Part shown: positions 8,097 through 16,782 of the stretch, one piece after another
How the letters are laid out: the number at the start of each line of letters is the position of its first letter
How positions within the stretch are numbered: the stretch's first letter is position 1
Assembly (NCBI RefSeq): GCF_900187105.1
Contig: NZ_LT906482.1
Location: forward strand, 1,550,001-1,614,000
Reading direction: 5' to 3'
DNA length: 64,000 nt
Source: Eikenella corrodens
GTDB lineage: Bacteria > Pseudomonadota > Gammaproteobacteria > Burkholderiales > Neisseriaceae
The notes under the pieces: model-generated
The model's input: only the letters and a program-made list of their open reading frames with translations
What the model was told of the DNA's origin: nothing
Databases searched by the model: none
Made by a program: the position numbers and the translations under genes

Positions 8097-8759
8097 TCAA
8101 GTATTGTTGTGTTCCTCGGCACTATGTTCAAACCGGCCGTGGCGCAGGAAGTGGGCAGTTTGCCGGGCAACGGCGGGGTCGGTGAGCATGGCGGAGTGGT
8201 TGACGGGGAGGACGAGGTAGTCGCGGCAGTTGGCGGGGCGGGTTTCGGAGAGGAGGACGGTGCCGTCGCCTTCGCCTTGCAAGCCGACGATTTGGCCGAC
8301 GCCTAGATGGTGGTTGCCGGCGATGCAGCCGAGTTCGAGCTGGGGCGGCCAGGGCGGGAGATTGCCGTCTAGGCCGTTCTGGTAGGCACCACCGATAAGT
8401 GCAGGGGCGTAACGGTGCAGCCGGTTGGCGGTTTCGCTGCCGAGATGCGGGGTGGCGAGAGTAACGCTGCGGCCGCGTACCAGTTCGGGGTAGTCGGCGG
8501 CGAAACGGCGTAACACGAGGCCGCCGAGGCTGTGGCAGATGAAGTGCAGCGGTTCTTGGTGTTGTTGGTAGTGGCGGCGGACGGCTTCGGCGAGACGGCG
8601 GCTGTGTTGGGGCAGGGTTTGGGCGATGCTGTAGTAGCCGAAGCAGCGGCTGTGGATATTATGGCGGCGCAGTTGCCAGGCAAGCGGGAGCATCACCCAG
8701 GCGTGCATATGGATGCCGTGCAGCAGGAGGGCGCGCAGCGGGGTTTGTGGCTGGCTCAT
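8097..8759 (-). CDS. Alpha/beta hydrolase, lipase/esterase-like
   Basis: Residues early in the protein (LLLHGIH) match the oxyanion-hole strand of alpha/beta hydrolases. The nucleophile elbow CHSLGG provides the catalytic Ser, and NHSAM near the C-terminus the likely catalytic His. The product is 220 residues if started at the ATG at 8759 (MSQPQTP), which lies 4 bases after the upstream gene's stop; a longer start at 8810 would overlap that gene and is less likely. No signal peptide is evident. It is related to triacylglycerol-lipase/PGAP1-like hydrolases. The substrate is unknown. It is cotranscribed with the SpoIIAA-like gene. Confidence 0.75.
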   Translation of the reverse strand: MSQPQTPLRALLLHGIHMHAWVMLPLAWQLRRHNIHSRCFGYYSIAQTLPQHSRRLAEAVRRHYQQHQEPLHFICHSLGGLVLRRFAADYPELVRGRSVTLATPHLGSETANRLHRYAPALIGGAYQNGLDGNLPPWPPQLELGCIAGNHHLGVGQIVGLQGEGDGTVLLSETRPANCRDYLVLPVNHSAMLTDPAVARQTAHFLRHGRFEHSAEEHNNT

Positions 8760-8763
8760 GGTG

Positions 8764-9120
8764 TTAGCGGCTGCCGTCGGCAAGTAGCCATTTCTGGGCT
8801 TCGGCGGCATCGTTGAAATATTTGGGATGCTGGCGAGTGAGTAGGCTGGAAATATGGGTGGAGAGGCGTATCCAGAGGTCGTTGGTAACGATGGCGATGC
8901 GGCCGAAGTCGTTGTCGTGGTTGTTGAGGAAGCGCAGTTGTTCGGCAGCCATGTCGATGGTGTAGTCGCGCAACAGGGATAGGTCTAGGAGGATGTCGGG
9001 GCGGTGCACGCGTTTGAGGCACTCGAGGATGGCGGCTTCGAGGGTTTTGAAGTCTTCAAGGGTGAATTCGTTGTAGAGGGCAACGTTGAGGCCGTAGTTT
9101 TGCTGGCGGATGGAAATCAT
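8764..9120 (-). CDS. SpoIIAA/STAS-like protein
   Basis: This 118-residue soluble protein has the alternating strand-helix layout of the SpoIIAA-like (PF11964) STAS/SEC14 family: VALYNEFTLEDFKTLEAAI, then the strand ILLDLS, then FGRIAIVTND with a Trp, and a C-terminal helix (DAAEAQKWLL). Such proteins are often annotated as STAS/SEC14-domain proteins and probably bind a lipid or a partner protein; the function is not established. It precedes the alpha/beta hydrolase gene by 4 bases. A lipid-related role for the pair is an inference from the two families only. Confidence 0.7.
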   Translation of the reverse strand: MISIRQQNYGLNVALYNEFTLEDFKTLEAAILECLKRVHRPDILLDLSLLRDYTIDMAAEQLRFLNNHDNDFGRIAIVTNDLWIRLSTHISSLLTRQHPKYFNDAAEAQKWLLADGSR

Positions 9121-9273
9121 GGCAGAACTCCTGTTGAGATGGGTTTCCCGCGGAGGGGTGGGAGTGATACCGGCACGTTGTGGGTGCTTACTGATTATAG
9201 TGAAATTGTCGGCAAACTGCTATGGCATGAGTTTGTATTGCCACAATGAATGCGCTGTATGCGGGCGGCAAAA

Positions 9274-9314
9274 AGGCTACCTGAAAGTTCACTCAGTTTG
9301 TTTTCAGGTAGCCT
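9274..9314. repeat. eikDUS inverted pair
   Basis: AGGCTACCTGAA (9274-9285) and TTCAGGTAGCCT (9303-9314) lie between clpP and the SpoIIAA-like gene. On the minus strand this is the likely clpP terminator, about 95 bases after its stop. Confidence 0.75.
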
Positions 9315-9409
9315 TTTATAGCAAGCCAACTCGTACTTCTGTATTGCTTGCGGCTTAATGCCTTGTAGCGGAAAGTCAATTTGGCTTGAGGATGGATTGA
9401 GCCGGAACT

Positions 9410-10030
9410 TTATTTGATGTCGCTGCGGCTGGACAATACTTGGTCGATGAGGCCGTAGGCTTGGGCTTCTTCGGCCGACATGAAGTTGTCGCGGTCGGTG
9501 TCGCGTTCGAGTTCGTCCAGCGTGCGGCCGCAATGTTCGGCCAAGAGCTGGTTGAGTTTGACTTTCAGTTTGAGCAGCTCTTTGGCATGGATTTCGATGT
9601 CGGAAGCCTGACCACCCAAGCCGCCGCTGATGAGCGGCTGGTGAATCATCACACGACTGTTGGGCAGGGCGAAGCGTTTGCCTTCGGCACCGGCGGAAAG
9701 CAGGAATGCACCCATGCTGGCGGCTTGGCCGAGGCACAGGGTGGATACGTCGGGCTTGATGAAGTTCATGGTGTCGTAGATCGACATGCCGGCAGAAACT
9801 GAGCCGCCGGGGCTGTTGATGTAGAGGAAAATATCTTTATCGGGGTTTTCGCTTTCCAAAAACAGCAGCTGTGCCACCACCAGGTTGGCAGTTTGGTCGT
9901 TTACCGGACCCACCAGGAAGATAATCCGCTCTTTGAGCAGGCGGGAGTAAATATCGAAGGCGCGCTCGCCCCGGCCGCTCTGTTCGATAACGGTGGGTAC
10001 CAGATAGTTGTTTTCGATTGTGGGATTCAT
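9410..10030 (-). CDS. clpP: ATP-dependent Clp protease proteolytic subunit ClpP
   Basis: This serine peptidase assembles as a tetradecamer and works with ClpX/ClpA ATPases. With the start at 10030 ([12 protein letters not shown]) the protein has 206 residues and the triad Ser105 (AASMGA), His130 (MIHQP) and Asp179 (RDTDRD). These spacings match E. coli ClpP exactly (each shifted by 8 against mature numbering). A start at 10066 would add 12 residues not typical of the family. The handle region ([18 protein letters not shown]) is intact. It lies downstream of tig on the same strand, the classical tig-clpP order; clpX is not present in this window. Confidence 0.96.
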   Translation of the reverse strand: MNPTIENNYLVPTVIEQSGRGERAFDIYSRLLKERIIFLVGPVNDQTANLVVAQLLFLESENPDKDIFLYINSPGGSVSAGMSIYDTMNFIKPDVSTLCLGQAASMGAFLLSAGAEGKRFALPNSRVMIHQPLISGGLGGQASDIEIHAKELLKLKVKLNQLLAEHCGRTLDELERDTDRDNFMSAEEAQAYGLIDQVLSSRSDIK

Positions 10031-10127
10031 GGGTTTCCTCGCGTTTATAAGGGATAATTTGGGCAAAAAGCACCTCGGCGGATACGGCCTTGGTGCTTTG
10101 TTTGCAACGAGTTTCAGGTAGCCTGAA

Positions 10128-11432
10128 TTACTGCTGGCCCATCACTTCGTCGAAGCTCAGTTTTTTCTCGTTTACCTTGGCCTGACCCAACACATAATCC
10201 ACCACATTGGCTTCTACGGCCATAGAAATCGGGCCTTCCAAGCGGCTGCGGTCGGCGAAGTACCAATCCATTACTTCCTGCGGATCTTCGTAGCTTTCGG
10301 AGAAGGTTTGCACCACGGCTTTAACTTGGTCGTCGGTCGGCTGCAGGTTGTGCTTGCCTACCAATTCGGCCAAAATCAAGCCCAGTGCCACGCGGCGTTC
10401 GGCTTGTTCGGTAAACAGGCTGTCGGCCAAATCTACATCTTCCGGCTTCATACCTTGGTTCACCAGGTTTTGGCGGGCATTTGCAACCATACGGGCAGTT
10501 TCTTCGCGCACCAAGGTTTTCGGCAACTCGATGGGGGTAACGTCCAGCAGGGCTTTCATTACGTTGTCTTTGGTTTGCGCTTCTATGCGGCGGTTTACTT
10601 CGCGTTCGATGTTTTTCTTCACTTCTTCGCGCATTTTGGCTACGTCGCCGTCTTGGATGCCCAAAGCTTTGGCGAATTGTTCGTCCACTTCCGGCAGCAC
10701 AGCTTCGGCTACGTTGCGCAGGGTGATGGCAAATACGGCGGTTTTGCCGGCCACTTCTTTGCCGTGGTAGTCGGCAGGGAAGCTTACGCTCACGTCTTTG
10801 GTTTCGCCTTCTTTCATGCCTTGGATGCCGGATTCAAATTCGGGCAGCATCTGGCCTTGGCCGAGAATGAAGGGGTAGTTTTGTGCGGAGCCTCCTTCGA
10901 AGGGGATGCCGTCGATGGTGCCGGCAAAGTCGATGATTACGCGGTCGCCGTCTTTGGCTTCGCGCTCCACGCGGTTGAAGCGGGTACGCTGACGACGCAG
11001 GATGTCGATGGTTTTTTCCACTTCCGCTTCGCCCACTTCGCATACCACTTTTTCGATTTCCTGGTCGGCCAGGCTGCCCACGGTGATTTCGGGGAACACT
11101 TCGAAACGGGCGTTTACTTTGAATACTTTTTCGTCGTCTTGCGCTTCAACGGCATCAAAAGCGAGCAGGCCGGCGAGGCGGATGTCTTCGGAATCCACGA
11201 TTTCGCCGAATTTGTGACGCAGGCTGTCGTTTAAAACCTCATCGCGGATGCCCGCGCCATACATGGATTCAATCATGCGCAGCGGGGCTTTGCCGGGGCG
11301 GAAGCCGTCTACACGGGCACGTTTTTGAGTGGCTTGCAGGCGTTTTTGTACGGCTGCTTCGATGTCTGCCCAGGGCAGTTCCAGTTGCAGGCTGCGTTCG
11401 AGACCTTCCAGTTTTTCAATAGTTACGCTCAT
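10128..11432 (-). CDS. tig: Trigger factor
   Basis: This ribosome-associated chaperone and peptidyl-prolyl isomerase has 434 residues. The N-terminal ribosome-binding signature ([12 protein letters not shown], containing the FRxGxxP loop) is at about residues 43-54. The FKBP-type PPIase domain follows ([19 protein letters not shown] and [13 protein letters not shown]), then the helical C-terminal chaperone domain. All domains are full length. It is the upstream gene of the tig-clpP pair; a single eikDUS (10113-10124) lies just after the stop. A possible -10 element TATGAT lies on the minus strand at 11552-11547. Confidence 0.97.
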   Translation of the reverse strand: MSVTIEKLEGLERSLQLELPWADIEAAVQKRLQATQKRARVDGFRPGKAPLRMIESMYGAGIRDEVLNDSLRHKFGEIVDSEDIRLAGLLAFDAVEAQDDEKVFKVNARFEVFPEITVGSLADQEIEKVVCEVGEAEVEKTIDILRRQRTRFNRVEREAKDGDRVIIDFAGTIDGIPFEGGSAQNYPFILGQGQMLPEFESGIQGMKEGETKDVSVSFPADYHGKEVAGKTAVFAITLRNVAEAVLPEVDEQFAKALGIQDGDVAKMREEVKKNIEREVNRRIEAQTKDNVMKALLDVTPIELPKTLVREETARMVANARQNLVNQGMKPEDVDLADSLFTEQAERRVALGLILAELVGKHNLQPTDDQVKAVVQTFSESYEDPQEVMDWYFADRSRLEGPISMAVEANVVDYVLGQAKVNEKKLSFDEVMGQQ

Positions 11433-11845
11433 TCGTAAGACCTTGTTTTGGTGTTAATCAAGCCGATAGGCGGATGCCTGCTCGGAAAAGTTTGCACTTG
11501 GCCGGCGTGTTTTTCCGCACCGGCCGTAAACGAAAGGCGCAAGTGTATCATAACTTGATGGCGCAGGCAGTATTTGGCTGAGGAATTTATGTGGTAAAAC
11601 GGGTTGCAGGTAGCCTTTTTAGCGAGGGTGTGAGGCAGGAGGAAAATGGGAGGATGCTAAAGGGTAGGCTACCTGAAAACTGGGTTTGAGTTTCAGGTAG
11701 CCTTTATTTGAACAAATTTGGTTTGAGACTTTGCCGCTAACATGATGGAGTTGCTTTATTTTCAGGTAGCCTTACAGGGGTGCGGCAGGCTAGCTGAAAA
11801 TGTAGCAGCAATTTTTGCTTTTCAGCTAGCTTGTTTGGTATTCCA
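11433..11845. other. Intergenic region rich in uptake-sequence repeats (tig/SulP)
   Basis: About 410 bases hold the tig upstream region on the left. On the right are an eikDUS pair (11666-11677 and 11692-11703), a single eikDUS at 11761-11772 and a variant pair AGGCTAGCTGAA (11788-11799) with TTCAGCTAGCTT (11821-11832). The variant pair lies 14 bases beyond the SulP stop and is its likely terminator. No gene is seen. Confidence 0.65.
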
Positions 11846-13483
11846 TCAACTTGCCGCTCCAGCCTTACTTCCCGCACGCAGCATGGCGGCAGCGTCGTCA
11901 AATTCGCGGATGAAGTTGCCTTTGCCGAGCAGGGTAACGATGCCGCTGCGCTCCAGGCTGGCGCGTACTTGCTCATTGGCGCCGGTAACGATAACGCGGA
12001 TACCGCGTTTTTGCAGGCCGCTGATAACGCGTTCTAGGGTGAGGATGCCGGTGATGTCGATATAGGGCACCCAGCGCATCCGCAACACCACGGCGCGCGG
12101 CTGGGTGTTGATATCGGCCAGCGTAGTTTCGAATTTTTCCATCGCGCCGAAGAAGAAGGGGCCGTTCACGATAAACATCAGCACGTTATCCGGCAGGGCG
12201 GCGGCATCGCGGCTGTGTTCTTCCTTGCGCACTTCCACCGCTTTGGCCATCTGGCCGATAAAGTGCAGGGTGGACAAAATCACGCCGATGTTCACCGCCA
12301 CCACCAAATCTACCAAAATGGTGAGGGAAAAGGTGATGAAAAACAGAATATAGGCAGCACGCTGGGCGCGGCGCAGGATGTGCAGGCAGCGTTTGGGCTC
12401 GCTCATGTTCCAGGCTACCTGAAACAGGATGGCAGCCAGCGCGGCCAAGGGAATATCGGCGGCCAGCGGCGCGGCCACGAGCAGAATCAGTGCCAAAGTG
12501 AGGGCGTGGATGATGCCGGCCAGCGGGCTGTTACCGCCCTGGCGGATGTTGGTGGCGGTGCGGGCGATGGCGCCGGTGGCGGCGAACCCACCGAAAAACG
12601 GCGTGATGATGTTGGCCAGCCCTTGGCCTACCAGTTCCTGATTGGCGCTGTGGTGCGTGCCGGCCATGCCGTCGGCCACCACGGCGGAGAGCAGCGATTC
12701 AATCGCGCCGAGCATGGCGATGGTGAAGGCAGGCAGAATCAGTTTGGCAGTTTCGGCTGTTGCAAAATTGGGCAGGGAAAAATGTGGCAGGGCGCGCGGA
12801 ATGGCGCCGTAGGCCGAGCCGACGGTGGCCACGCCTTCAAAGTGGAACAGGCTTTGCAGCACGGTGGCGCACAGCAGCACCCACATTGGCGAAGGCAGGC
12901 GGCGCAGCAGCGGCACTTTGGGCATCAACAACAGCAGCGCAAGCGAAAACAGCCCCAGTGCGGTGGTGGTGGGGTGGAGATGAGGCAGACTTTGCAGCAG
13001 CGACCACAGCTGTTGGTGGAAATGCTCACCGCCCGCTTTGGGCAGGCCGAAAAATGCCGCCCACTGCCCCACAAAAATCACCACGCCGATGCCGGCAGTA
13101 AAACCCATAATCACCGGCATGGAGATAAAGCGGATCATGCCGCCGAAGCGGAATAAGCCCATAAACAACAGTATGATGCCGGCAAGGAGGGTGGCAATTT
13201 GCAGGCCGTCGAAGCCGAATTTAGCGGTGATGCCGGAGAGAATGGCGATAAATGCGCCGGTGGGGCCGGCAATCTGCACGCGTGAGCCGCCGGCCACGGC
13301 CACAATCACGCTGGCCACGATGGCGGTATAAATCCCCTGTTCGGGTTTCACGCCGGTGGCGATGGCAAAGGCCATGGAAAGCGGCAGCGCTACCACGCCC
13401 ACAATAATGCCTGCCACAATATTGTTCGCCCAATGGGCGCGGCCAAGCAAACCGGCGCGGCGGGCTTCCATCCAAGCAATCAT
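11846..13483 (-). CDS. SulP family anion transporter with STAS domain
   Basis: The product is a 545-residue inner-membrane transporter when started at the ATG at 13483 (MIAWMEARRAG); the upstream extension to 13546 looks non-coding. The N-terminal ~400 residues contain the SulP membrane core with VGVVALPLSMAFAIATG, the IAGPTGAF motif (sulfate transporter signature region) and GLANIITPFFGGFAATGAIARTATN. The C-terminal cytoplasmic STAS domain (about residues 430-530) has MRWVPYIDITGILTLERV and GIVTLLGKGNF. SulP proteins carry sulfate, bicarbonate or dicarboxylates; the substrate is not determined here. A single eikDUS lies inside the gene near 12412. It is a single-gene unit. Confidence 0.9.
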   Translation of the reverse strand: MIAWMEARRAGLLGRAHWANNIVAGIIVGVVALPLSMAFAIATGVKPEQGIYTAIVASVIVAVAGGSRVQIAGPTGAFIAILSGITAKFGFDGLQIATLLAGIILLFMGLFRFGGMIRFISMPVIMGFTAGIGVVIFVGQWAAFFGLPKAGGEHFHQQLWSLLQSLPHLHPTTTALGLFSLALLLLMPKVPLLRRLPSPMWVLLCATVLQSLFHFEGVATVGSAYGAIPRALPHFSLPNFATAETAKLILPAFTIAMLGAIESLLSAVVADGMAGTHHSANQELVGQGLANIITPFFGGFAATGAIARTATNIRQGGNSPLAGIIHALTLALILLVAAPLAADIPLAALAAILFQVAWNMSEPKRCLHILRRAQRAAYILFFITFSLTILVDLVVAVNIGVILSTLHFIGQMAKAVEVRKEEHSRDAAALPDNVLMFIVNGPFFFGAMEKFETTLADINTQPRAVVLRMRWVPYIDITGILTLERVISGLQKRGIRVIVTGANEQVRASLERSGIVTLLGKGNFIREFDDAAAMLRAGSKAGAAS

Positions 13484-13544
13484 GTTTGATTTCGTGCACT
13501 TCTGTAAAAATATGTGAATTGTACGCTTGTGAGATGGGAATGAC

Positions 13545-13573
13545 AAAGGCTACCTGATTATCAGGTAGCCTTT
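13545..13573. repeat. Tight eikDUS hairpin
   Basis: AAAGGCTACCTGA (13545-13557), a 3-base loop and TCAGGTAGCCTTT (13561-13573) form a perfect 13-bp hairpin. It lies 60 bases upstream of the SulP start and could also serve as a terminator for readthrough from the M48 gene. Confidence 0.8.
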
Positions 13574-13682
13574 GTTTGCAGTAATCCGGTTTGAATGGTG
13601 CGGAGATGATGCTGAATTATTAAAAACGGATAGGGTGTTTGCATAGGCAGCTGGTTGCCTGGGTTGATAGGCCGATACGGCA

Positions 13683-13731
13683 AGGCTACCTGAAACTTTT
13701 GCTGAGTGAAGGCAGCGTTTTCAGGTAGCCT
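13683..13731 (-). terminator. eikDUS inverted pair, terminator of the M48 peptidase gene
   Basis: AGGCTACCTGAA (13683-13694) and TTCAGGTAGCCT (13720-13731) are separated by 25 bases, immediately beyond the minus-strand stop at 13758. Confidence 0.7.
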
Positions 13732-13757
13732 TTATTTTGTTATGGCAGCCTAGGCTT

Positions 13758-15011
13758 TCAGCCAGTCTGCCCGCCCTGCCGCAGGGCAGCGATGCGTTCG
13801 CGGGCGTTGGGATGGCTGTCGTACCAGCGGGCATACCAGCGATCATTTACCAGGCTGGCGGCATTGCTGCGGTAGAGTTTGATCAGCGCGGAAATCAGGT
13901 CTTCGGCATGGGTGTGCGCGGCGGCGAAACGGTCGGCTTCAAATTCGTTGCGGCGTGAGGAAAAGCTGCCCAACGGGGCGAAGGGGAAGGAGAGCACGGG
14001 AAGCACCAGCATCATCAACAGCAGCGCCATGGCGTGGCTGGGATAGGCCACGCCCAAACTGTGATACACGGCGGCAAAGTGGATGATTTGCCCGAGCGCA
14101 AACAGCACCAAGAGTGCGAGCAGGAAACGCACGGCGATTTGCTTCACGATATGGCGGTGTTTGAAATGCCCCAGTTCGTGCGCCAACACGGCTTCAACCT
14201 CCTGCGGCTGCATGCCTTTGAGCAGGGTGTCGAAAAACACGATGCGTTTGTTTTGGCCGAGGCCGGTGAAATAGGCATTGGCGTGGCCGCTGCGTTTGCT
14301 GCCATCCATCACGAAAATGCCGTTGCTGGCAAAACCGGTGCGCGTGAGCAGATTGGTGATGCGCTGTTGCAAGTTTTCATCGGCCAGCGGTTCGAAGCGG
14401 TTGAACAGCGGGGCAATCCATTTGGGAAACGCCCACAGCATCAGCAGCGAGAAACCGAGCCACAACAGCCACACCCACAGCCACCACGCATTTCCGGCCG
14501 CGCCCATCAGATAAATCACCGCATACAACAGCGGAATGCCGATGGCTGCGCCCAGCAGCAGGCCTTTGATTTGGTCGGCAAAAAAAGTGCCTAAGGTCAT
14601 GTTGTTGAAGCCGAAAGCGGCTTCCAGCCGGAAGCTGCGGTAGAGCGCGAAGGGTAGGGACAGCAGGCTGCTGGCCAGCGAAAACAGCACTACCAACAGT
14701 ACGCCTTGGGTTAACGGCGAGGCGGCAAGGCGGTTGGCCGTCTCTGCCAGCAGGTTCAGCCCGCCGCCGAGGGTAAACATCAGCAGCAGCAAGGTTTCAT
14801 ACAGAATATGCCAACGCGAAAACCGCTGTTTGGCCAGCGCGTAGTCGGCGGCTTTCTGGTGTTCTTCCAGCGAAACCACAGCTTTAAAATCGCGCGGCAC
14901 GCGGTCTCGGTGCAGCAGCACGGCGCGGCTCTGGCGCAAAGAGAGCAGCAGTTGCAGCAGGGTGGAAAAGGCGGTGAAACCGAGAAAGAGATAAAACACG
15001 GTGGCGGACAT
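13758..15011 (-). CDS. M48 family metallopeptidase (Ste24/CAAX-protease-like)
   Basis: This 417-residue integral membrane zinc peptidase has an N-terminal membrane-associated region, several hydrophobic helices, and the zinc motif HELGHFKHRH with the downstream third ligand in RRNEFEADRFAA. The segment NAYFTGLGQNKRIVFFDTLL before the HExxH is characteristic of the Ste24-type branch (peptidase_M48 with an M48_N domain). Bacterial members act in membrane-protein quality control; their substrates are mostly unknown. It is a single-gene unit. The upstream region contains a Correia element and the candidate small RNA. Confidence 0.9.
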   Translation of the reverse strand: MSATVFYLFLGFTAFSTLLQLLLSLRQSRAVLLHRDRVPRDFKAVVSLEEHQKAADYALAKQRFSRWHILYETLLLLMFTLGGGLNLLAETANRLAASPLTQGVLLVVLFSLASSLLSLPFALYRSFRLEAAFGFNNMTLGTFFADQIKGLLLGAAIGIPLLYAVIYLMGAAGNAWWLWVWLLWLGFSLLMLWAFPKWIAPLFNRFEPLADENLQQRITNLLTRTGFASNGIFVMDGSKRSGHANAYFTGLGQNKRIVFFDTLLKGMQPQEVEAVLAHELGHFKHRHIVKQIAVRFLLALLVLFALGQIIHFAAVYHSLGVAYPSHAMALLLMMLVLPVLSFPFAPLGSFSSRRNEFEADRFAAAHTHAEDLISALIKLYRSNAASLVNDRWYARWYDSHPNARERIAALRQGGQTG

Positions 15012-15105
15012 GGGCTGCTCCGAGTGGAAAACGGGCGGCAGTATAGAGGGATTTTGGGCGCTGGGCTATGGTGCCAGTATGTGGCTGGCTAGTGCTTATT
15101 TGAAA

Positions 15106-15211
15106 TATAGTGAATTAAATTTAAACCAGTACAGCGTTGGCTCGCCTTGCCGTACTATGTGTACTGTCTGCGGCTCGCCGCCTTGTACTGGTTTAAATTT
15201 AATCCACTATA
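15106..15211. mobile_element. Correia repeat enclosed element (CREE), ~106 bp
   Basis: The element begins TATAGTGAATTAAATTTAAA and ends with the near-perfect inverted copy (TTTAAATTTAATCCACTATA). The 26-base terminal repeats and the core (ACAGCGTTGGCTCGCC, CTGTCTGCGGCTCGCC) match the short (~105 bp) class of neisserial Correia elements. The outermost TA bases fit the TA target preference reported for these elements. It lies about 95 bases upstream of the M48 peptidase start. It has no coding capacity. Confidence 0.85.
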
Positions 15212-15280
15212 ATGATTTGTTTGGCTGATTCAGATTTGAATGTGCCAAGCAGTGGGAATATTTATGCGGCAAACGCGGGC

Positions 15281-15373
15281 AAAAAAAGCGGCGCATATCT
15301 AATATGCGCCAAATCTACAAAGGAGAAATAGAGGAGAAACTTGTTAAGCAGTCATCCATGACCACTCAACGGA
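15281..15373 (-). ncRNA. Candidate small RNA with two anti-Shine-Dalgarno motifs
   Basis: On the minus strand a perfect -10 TATAAT (15383-15378) is followed after about 90 bases by a rho-independent terminator: GGCGCATAT (15310-15302), a 3-base loop, ATATGCGCC (15298-15290), then GC and seven T (15287-15281). The implied transcript starts near 15371. Its single-stranded middle part carries two CUCCU motifs (UUUCUCCUCUAUUUCUCCUUUG region), complementary to Shine-Dalgarno sequences. The U7 tail and unstructured U/C-rich part resemble Hfq-dependent RNAs, and the motif recalls the neisserial sibling sRNAs; homology is not shown. The -35 region is weak. A 14-codon ORF starting at the internal ATG lacks a good ribosome site and is probably accidental. 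Confidence 0.5.
15290..15310 (-). terminator. Rho-independent terminator of the candidate small RNA
   Basis: A perfect 9-bp stem with a 3-base loop is followed on the minus strand by GC and seven T. It contains no uptake sequence. It could also stop readthrough from pldA. Confidence 0.8.
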
Positions 15374-15586
15374 ACGAATTATAGGGCCGCCTAATAGGCA
15401 AGGCTAATACTATGATTTAACCTGCTTTTTCCTGATTGTAAGCAAGTGTGAATGTAAAATGCTAGCGGCATGAAACTACAGCGAAAATTAAATATACTGA
15501 TTTGCTCGGAATTCAGACTAGGTACGGATTTGAGAGGGGGTGTCGGTATTTTATGGCGGTTTATGCGCTAAATCATTCATTAAATT

Positions 15587-15622
15587 TTCAGGTAGCCTGT
15601 TTGAATAAAAAGGCTACCTGAA
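15587..15622 (-). terminator. eikDUS inverted pair, terminator of pldA
   Basis: TTCAGGTAGCCT (15587-15598) and AGGCTACCTGAA (15611-15622) are separated by 12 bases, 16 bases beyond the pldA stop on the minus strand. The stretch 15384-15586 between this and the small RNA candidate shows no gene. Confidence 0.75.
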
Positions 15623-15637
15623 AAACTAGTGTGCAGT

Positions 15638-16753
15638 TCAGAAACCGTCCCAATTGTTTAGCAGTACGCCCAAGCCGATGCTGTTGTGTTTGTGGTTGTA
15701 GTCGAGCAGGCTTTCGCCGTAGCCGTGGAAGGCCTGTACATAGCCTTTGAGCCGGCCGGCGATGGGGAAGGTGTAGTTTAGCTGCAGCCCGCCTTTGCCG
15801 CTGGCGGGGTTGTAGCGGGCGAGGGCACCGAGGCTTTGGCGGTCGTTGAAGCGGTAGTACATTTGCAGATCGCCGTAGCCCATGTAGCGGTTGATGTCGG
15901 AGTTGTCGTCGTCGCTGTTTTTTTCGGGGATACGCCACCACAGGCGCGGTACCACGGTAAGTTTGCCCCATTCCATGCCGGCCATGGCATAGATGCGGTT
16001 CCAAGAGCGGGAGAGGGGGTCGCTTTGGCCGTTGGATTGGTGTGCGGCGCCGATGCCGAGCATCCGCAGGCTACCGCCGCCGGGCAGGTCGGTTTTCACC
16101 GGCTGGGTGAGGAAGATTTCGGGCTCGTAGTCGGTGTTGCGGAAGGGAGAGGACATGGAGCCTTTATATACTTGCCAGTGTGAAACTTGGGTGTAGCCGA
16201 ACCAAAGGTCGGCATTGGTGCCGAACAGGTCTTGCAGCAGCTTGGTTTTGAAGGAAACCTGCATTTTGGTTTCCACATGGTTTTGGCGCTGCTGCTCGGG
16301 GATGGCGGAAGTGTGCTCGGGAGAGGAGGGGTTGCGGTTGGGTGAGCTGTTGTACCAGCCGGGCAGAAGGTAGATGGGGAGATGCGCACGCACGCTGAAG
16401 ATGCCGGATTCGTGGTTGACGTCTAAATCGTAGGCGAGGCTGAGCGGGCTGAAGGCTTGCGGCTGGGTGGGGGCGGCAGGGGCTTCGGTGAGCACCACTT
16501 TGGGCGTGCTCTCGGCCTGGCTTTGCTCGATGCTTTGTTGGATATCGATGGCAGCCTTGCTGTTGGCGGGGGTAGATAAGGGTTGGGTGGGCGGCAGTTG
16601 TGTGCCCATGCTGCGGTCGTAGCAGGCGAGGCGGGCGGCAGGGTCGCTGATTTGGGTGCAGGCCAGGGCGCCGGCGGGGGCTTGGGTTTGGGCGGCGCTG
16701 TGGGCGGAAACCAACAGGGCGGCGGCGATAAGGGGGAGGCGGGATGTTTGCAT
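15638..16753 (-). CDS. pldA: Outer-membrane phospholipase A (OMPLA)
   Basis: The product is a 371-residue protein with a signal peptide (MQTSRLPLIAAALLVSAHSAAQ). A periplasmic extension of about 90 residues is rich in Pro, Thr and Gln with two Cys pairs. The 12-strand barrel domain follows. The active-site motif is intact: GAAHQSNGQSDPLSRSWNR with His238 and Ser240, plus the following Asn/Arg. OMPLA hydrolyses phospholipids that reach the outer leaflet of the outer membrane and is activated by dimerisation and calcium. The C-terminus ends in Phe, as expected for BAM-assembled barrels. It is a single-gene unit between uptake-sequence hairpins. Confidence 0.95.
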   Translation of the reverse strand: MQTSRLPLIAAALLVSAHSAAQTQAPAGALACTQISDPAARLACYDRSMGTQLPPTQPLSTPANSKAAIDIQQSIEQSQAESTPKVVLTEAPAAPTQPQAFSPLSLAYDLDVNHESGIFSVRAHLPIYLLPGWYNSSPNRNPSSPEHTSAIPEQQRQNHVETKMQVSFKTKLLQDLFGTNADLWFGYTQVSHWQVYKGSMSSPFRNTDYEPEIFLTQPVKTDLPGGGSLRMLGIGAAHQSNGQSDPLSRSWNRIYAMAGMEWGKLTVVPRLWWRIPEKNSDDDNSDINRYMGYGDLQMYYRFNDRQSLGALARYNPASGKGGLQLNYTFPIAGRLKGYVQAFHGYGESLLDYNHKHNSIGLGVLLNNWDGF

Positions 16754-16782
16754 GATGGTTGGGGTGTGAAACGTAAGCTTTA

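Noticed and set aside
15313-15357. 14-codon ORF within the small RNA candidate (starts Met-Asp-Asp-Cys)
   Set aside because: No Shine-Dalgarno at a proper distance and no coding character; the terminator-promoter arrangement fits a noncoding RNA better.
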